A stretch of 64,000 nucleotides of DNA from Dyella nitratireducens (lineage in GTDB: Bacteria > Pseudomonadota > Gammaproteobacteria > Xanthomonadales > Rhodanobacteraceae). Position 1 is the first letter of the stretch, and every line of letters begins with the position of its first letter. Of the stretch, positions 61,014 through 64,000 are shown piece by piece. Under the pieces are notes generated by a model. The model had not been told where the DNA came from. It did no database searches and saw only the letters and a list, made by a program, of their open reading frames with translations. The translations under genes and the position numbers were made by a program. The stretch is from contig NZ_BMJA01000002.1 of the NCBI RefSeq assembly GCF_014642835.1, positions 742,857-806,856 of the forward strand. Direction: 5' to 3'.

Positions 61014-61518
61014 TCCTTCCTGCAAGAGTGGAAGCTTGCATTAACATTGTTTCAGCGCGAGTCGTCATTCCGGCGAAGGCCGGAATCCATGCTTCGTACT
61101 GGCGATGGATTCCGGCCTTCGCCGGAATGACGTCAAGGCAAGATTGACTTTTTCGAAGGGAAATTGAGCGAGAAGCTACTCATCACTTCACGGCCTCTGT
61201 GGCTGCTTCGCACCCAATGGCCAAAAGCGACTGCGCGTGCGAGTGGCGAGAGGGCGGATCGGAAGCCACGCATATGTAATCCGGCACGTTTTTCATCAAC
61301 GTGACAGAACGCATGTCGTGCAACGGCAAGCACACTCACAAGCGCTTGTTACGAGCATACGTGCATCGTGTGGCATTGTGACGCGTAGCAGACTTTCACA
61401 AGCATATGGAGCGAAGGAAGCACGCAGACATCACACAAGCGATGGCATGTTGGCCGCTTGCATCGCCGCTCGGATCAATGCGGCAGGAATTTTGCTGAGC
61501 AGTGCAAGAGGTAAAGGC
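61014..61518. other. 505-base intergenic region
   Basis: Carries the short family A repeat at 61063-61132. The remaining 385 bases contain no acceptable gene; an open frame runs in from 61237 to the LEA protein, but only the last 101 codons have a ribosome-binding site and family sequence. It probably holds a stress-type promoter, which I cannot place. Confidence 0.45.
61063..61132. repeat. Family A repeat, short form
   Basis: A 70-base element with arms as at 55012 and a centre CATGCTTCGTACTGGCGATGG. Located about 50 bases after the maeA terminator. Confidence 0.85.
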
Positions 61519-61824
61519 ATGAGCAGGAAACAGCGCAGTCCGGATCGAGGCGCCATGACCGTGCGTGAGGCCGGCCGTAAGGGCGGTGAGGCACGCAAAG
61601 AGCAATTGGGACCGGAAGGGTATTCGGCGCTCGGCAAGAAGGGCGGCGCCGCTCGCAAAGAAGAACTTGGCTCAGAAGGGTACTCGGCCCTTGGAAAACA
61701 GGGCGGAGAAGCGCGTAGGCAGGAATTGGGCCGCGAAGGCTACGCAGAGCTTGGCAAGAAAGGTGGTCTGCGCAGCCGCACATCGGCCGATCGCCACAAA
61801 GACTCGAATCATCCGCATCGTTAA
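61519..61824 (+). CDS. LEA group 1 / KGG-repeat stress protein
   Basis: A 101-residue, highly charged, cysteine-free hydrophilic protein. Four copies of a roughly 20-residue repeat follow the pattern GxKGGEARKEQLGPEGYSAL (glycine, KGG, charged helix, L-G-x-E-G-Y). This is the motif of plant Em/LEA_5 proteins and Bacillus GsiB, which protect against dehydration and other stress. GAGGTAAAGGC precedes the ATG. It heads a stress-related group with the downstream uracil-DNA enzyme and KGG protein. Confidence 0.9.
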   Translation: MSRKQRSPDRGAMTVREAGRKGGEARKEQLGPEGYSALGKKGGAARKEELGSEGYSALGKQGGEARRQELGREGYAELGKKGGLRSRTSADRHKDSNHPHR

Positions 61825-61983
61825 AACGTTTGTCGTGAGTGCGTGAAGGCTGCGGCGGGATACTCGCGCCGCGCTCCTTTCGCCGCTTGATTGACAGGCA
61901 TGTACGTGACTCTTGACTGAATCTGCACGTTTTTTCGATAAGCGGTATCGGAAGCTTCGTTCAGACGAAGCGAGGATTACGAG

Positions 61984-62673
61984 ATGCCGCAAACACGATC
62001 GGCGTGGGAGTCTCCGTTGGCCCGGCCGCCAAGCTTGTCTCCCCCGTCAGGATCGTTGAAGGAGCTGCATGATCTGGCCCTGCGTTGTCATGACTGCCCG
62101 CTGTGGAAACATGCAACGCAAACGGTGTTCGGCAGGGGACCTTCCCACGCACCCATGATGCTGGTGGGGGAGCAGCCTGGTTCACAGGAAGATGCCTCGG
62201 GCGAGCCATTCGTCGGGCCGGCGGGCGTGCTGCTTGACCGCGCGTTGCAAGAAGCGGGGCTCGAGCGTGGGCAGGTGTATCTCACCAATACCGTCAAGCA
62301 CTTCAAATTCGAGCAGCGCGGCAAGCGGCGCTTGCACAAGCGGGCGAACGCGGCAGAGCAGGCCATCTGTCGCGAGTGGCTGGCGGCGGAGCTGCGTGAG
62401 GTGCGTCCGCAGCGCATCCTGACATTGGGTGCGATGGCGGCGCAGGCGTTTTTCGGCACCACGTTTCAACTCACCATGAGTCATGGGCGTTGGCTCAAGC
62501 TCGCTGGCGGCATCGATGCCATGGCCACCTGGCATCCGTCATCCGTGCTGCGCTCGATCAATCGCGATACGCATGATCACCGGTATCAGCAGCTGGTGGA
62601 TGATCTGCGCGCGTTCGTGGCGGGGCCGCAGCATGTGCATGCGGTTTCGGCGGGGGGAAGGAGAGCTGTATAA
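61984..62673 (+). CDS. UdgX-type uracil-DNA glycosylase/crosslinker
   Basis: A 229-residue member of the family 4-like uracil-DNA glycosylases, in the UdgX branch. Motif A is GEQPGSQED (62-70); uracil-binding and R-loop segments are TVKHFKFEQRGKRRLHKR (103-120), with H118 in the KRRLHK position where UdgX forms a covalent bond to uracil-derived abasic DNA. TWHPSSVLR closes the active site. Iron-sulfur cysteine candidates C35, C38 and C131 are visible. A notable change is serine at 67, where UdgX usually has aspartate. UdgX proteins bind uracil-DNA irreversibly instead of releasing a free abasic site. Confidence 0.88.
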   Translation: MPQTRSAWESPLARPPSLSPPSGSLKELHDLALRCHDCPLWKHATQTVFGRGPSHAPMMLVGEQPGSQEDASGEPFVGPAGVLLDRALQEAGLERGQVYLTNTVKHFKFEQRGKRRLHKRANAAEQAICREWLAAELREVRPQRILTLGAMAAQAFFGTTFQLTMSHGRWLKLAGGIDAMATWHPSSVLRSINRDTHDHRYQQLVDDLRAFVAGPQHVHAVSAGGRRAV

Positions 62674-62782
62674 AGCAGCCCCGATGTCGTCATGATGCAT
62701 CACCCCGCCGGATTACCGTCCGAGATATCGTCGTACGTTGTGTCGCAGCGAGTGAATCACTGGATACGTGCGTCATGGATGC

Positions 62783-63355
62783 CTACATCAACGGCAACGG
62801 TGGCGCTCCCGATGCTGTCATCCGCGGATCCAATTCCTCCGCCATCTTCACATGCAAATCCAGCGTCGGCAGCGTCGCCTCCGCCAACCTGCGAATGTCG
62901 GGATTCGCACTCTGCGCCGCCGTGTTGAACAAATCGATCGCTTTGCGATGGTCCGCCACGATCACCTCGTCATACGCTTGATCGAACGCGCTACCGCGAA
63001 GCGTGCGCAACTGCTTCGCTTTCTGTTGCGCATCCGGCCCCGGCTCGGCTGACACGTTCACGCGGTAGCGCCAGGCGAGGCTGGCAAGTTTGCGGTTCAC
63101 TTGCGTGCAGTCGTCCACGATGCGCTTGGCCATGTATTGCACCAGCGCCGTGGCCGAGGTCTTCAAGGCCAATTGGCTCAGCGTGACTTCCTTGGCCGAT
63201 ACGGTTACCGCCTGGCGCAGAAAATGCCGGTCTTCCTTGCTGATGTTGCCGAGCATGCGTGCCGGATGGCTGGCGCTATCTTTCCGTTGGTAATAGATCA
63301 CCAGAGCGACAAGGGCAAGAATGCCGATCAATAGTGATATCTGCGTCAGGTCCAT
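62783..63355 (-). CDS. DUF4142 membrane-anchored protein
   Basis: A 190-residue protein with an N-terminal membrane helix (5-23, ISLLIGILALVALVIYY) and no cleavage site, then a four-helix DUF4142 domain: FLRQAVTVSAKEVTLSQLALKTSATALVQYMAKRIVDDCTQVNRKLASLA ... FDQAYDEVIVADHRKAIDLFNTAAQS ... DLHVKMAEEL. This ferritin-like bundle is common in stress-associated envelope proteins; its function is unknown. Its start overlaps the end of the KGG gene by ten bases, so the two are translationally coupled. Confidence 0.88.
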   Translation of the reverse strand: MDLTQISLLIGILALVALVIYYQRKDSASHPARMLGNISKEDRHFLRQAVTVSAKEVTLSQLALKTSATALVQYMAKRIVDDCTQVNRKLASLAWRYRVNVSAEPGPDAQQKAKQLRTLRGSAFDQAYDEVIVADHRKAIDLFNTAAQSANPDIRRLAEATLPTLDLHVKMAEELDPRMTASGAPPLPLM

Positions 63356-63609
63356 GCTTCTTTGGTGGTTTCGGAAACATCGTCGTGCGAGTCGTCGTGA
63401 CGGTCGAACTCAGCCACGTGCTTGCGGTTGCGGCTGATCTGGCTGCCGCCTTTCTGGCCGGCTTTGCGCGCTTCCTCGGGTGTAAAGCGATGGGCGCGTC
63501 CCCTTGCGTGGGCAATGCGGCCGCCGAGACTTGCCACTTCGCGGCGCCGGCGCTCATCCATGGCGGCAAAACCCCGGAGAGTAACGTTGGTTTCGTCGTG
63601 ATCGGACAT
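63346..63609 (-). CDS. KGG-domain stress protein
   Basis: An 87-residue hydrophilic protein. Two KGG-type modules are seen: FAAMDERRRREVASLGGRIAHARG and FTPEEARKAGQKGGSQISRNRK, then an acidic tail (DRHDDSHDDVSETTKE). Related in motif to YciG and GsiB-type general stress proteins. A start four codons upstream is also possible; neither has a strong ribosome-binding site. It overlaps the DUF4142 gene that follows on the same strand. Confidence 0.83.
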   Translation of the reverse strand: MSDHDETNVTLRGFAAMDERRRREVASLGGRIAHARGRAHRFTPEEARKAGQKGGSQISRNRKHVAEFDRHDDSHDDVSETTKEAWT

Positions 63610-64000
63610 AGAGGCACTCATTACGCAAACGACAGGAGCGCTGAGTTTTAAACCCCTGGCCTCGGGAGGGCGTGAATGTATGGAAAAGGGGAGGTGAACG
63701 GTTCAGCGATAGCCCTTGCGCGGCATGAAAAATACGGCCCCGAAGTATGCAAGCGCATGCATGCGCAGGTTAATTCGCAAATTTTGCACTCGCCATGGAT
63801 TCCGGCCTTCGCCCACTGCTGTCCGGGGAAATTTTGCGGAAAAAGTAGCGAGCACTTAAGGGGCAACACCTTTGCATGATTCGGGCAGCAAGCGACTTAA
63901 AAAAGTTTGTTCAACGCGATATCCACGAGTGAACCGGAAATGCCCCCTCCCCTGCGTGCAGGGGAGGGCTGGGGTGGGGTGAGGCGAGCGAAGCTCGCTT
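63610..64000. other. Terminal 391 bases without a supported gene
   Basis: A drifted family A arm (ATGGATTCCGGCCTTCGCCC, 63797-63816) and the C-rich hairpin at 63945-63968 are the only structures. The promoter of the KGG-DUF4142 pair should lie near 63620-63720, but I cannot point to boxes. The window ends in a GAGGCGAGCGAAGCTCGCTT palindrome. Confidence 0.45.
63945..63968. repeat. C-rich hairpin, family C
   Basis: CCCTCCCCTGC / GCAGGGGAGGG with a two-base loop, an 11-bp perfect stem, followed by CTGGGGTGGGGTGAGG. The same wording (CACCCCAACCC) occurs near 49474 in inverse orientation. Confidence 0.6.

Noticed and set aside
61237..61518. N-terminal extension of the LEA/KGG protein
   Set aside because: The extension lacks the repeat motif, and a clear GAGGTAAAGG ribosome-binding site sits just before the internal ATG at 61519.

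Overview
The window looks like chromosomal DNA of a GC-rich gammaproteobacterium. The best guess is the Xanthomonadales (Rhodanobacteraceae: Dyella, Rhodanobacter, Luteibacter, Frateuria). This is inferred from the mix of gene families (TonB receptor, DcaP-type porin, M13 peptidase, GFA, KGG/LEA stress proteins), a perfect CRP/Clp-type site, and two large families of palindromic intergenic repeats. There is no rRNA, tRNA, phage, transposase or CRISPR array that I can support. Nearly all the DNA is coding, on both strands.

Layout. 0.2-1.2 kb: a JmjC-like cupin. 1.5-11.9 kb: an exopolysaccharide locus, consisting of a DUF2334 deacetylase-like protein and, divergently, wecB - nfrB - nfrA - a ybcH-like gene, closed by a convergent clan GH-A-like glycosidase. 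12.3-17.4 kb: a Clp-type site, a luciferase-like flavin oxidoreductase, an MFS carrier and an OmpR/histidine-kinase pair. 17.5-22.5 kb: a TonB receptor with a secreted beta-propeller protein carrying a duplicated N-terminal domain. 22.7-28.1 kb: a five-gene MarR-controlled tripartite efflux operon. 28.3-32.8 kb: a CadC-like membrane regulator with TPRs, a DcaP-type porin and a SatP-type acetate carrier. 33.2-39.5 kb: a periplasmic molybdenum hydroxylase (2Fe-2S subunit, Mo subunit, triheme cytochrome c) divergent from its maturation genes (mocA-like, xdhC). 39.5-46.6 kb: secreted hydrolases (M13 peptidase, GH16, nucleotide pyrophosphatase-like), a CPBP protease and a ChaN/EreA-like protein. 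47-51.6 kb: formaldehyde detoxification (frmA, fghA), a degenerate GGDEF membrane protein and a GFA protein. 52-61 kb: penicillin-acylase-type hydrolase, DUF427, GST, PLP dehydratase with its Lrp regulator, SRPBCC, DUF2501, malic enzyme. 61.5-63.6 kb: a stress group (LEA/KGG protein, UdgX-type uracil-DNA enzyme, DUF4142, KGG protein).

The most interesting system is the 1.5-11.9 kb locus. WecB should make UDP-ManNAc. NfrB has all the motifs of a processive GT2 synthase plus a C-terminal MshEN-type c-di-GMP-binding region. NfrA is a TPR plus outer-membrane export protein. Together they match the c-di-GMP-gated ManNAc-polysaccharide pathway known from E. coli (the phage N4 receptor pathway), here with wecB inside the operon and with added candidate modifying enzymes. 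A second notable signal is a repeat family (GTAGGTTGGGG...) that sits on the 3' ends of genes and in three cases supplies the TAG stop codon itself.

Start sites were chosen by ribosome-binding site, signal peptide and neighbour overlap. Functions rest on motifs read by eye, without database searches.
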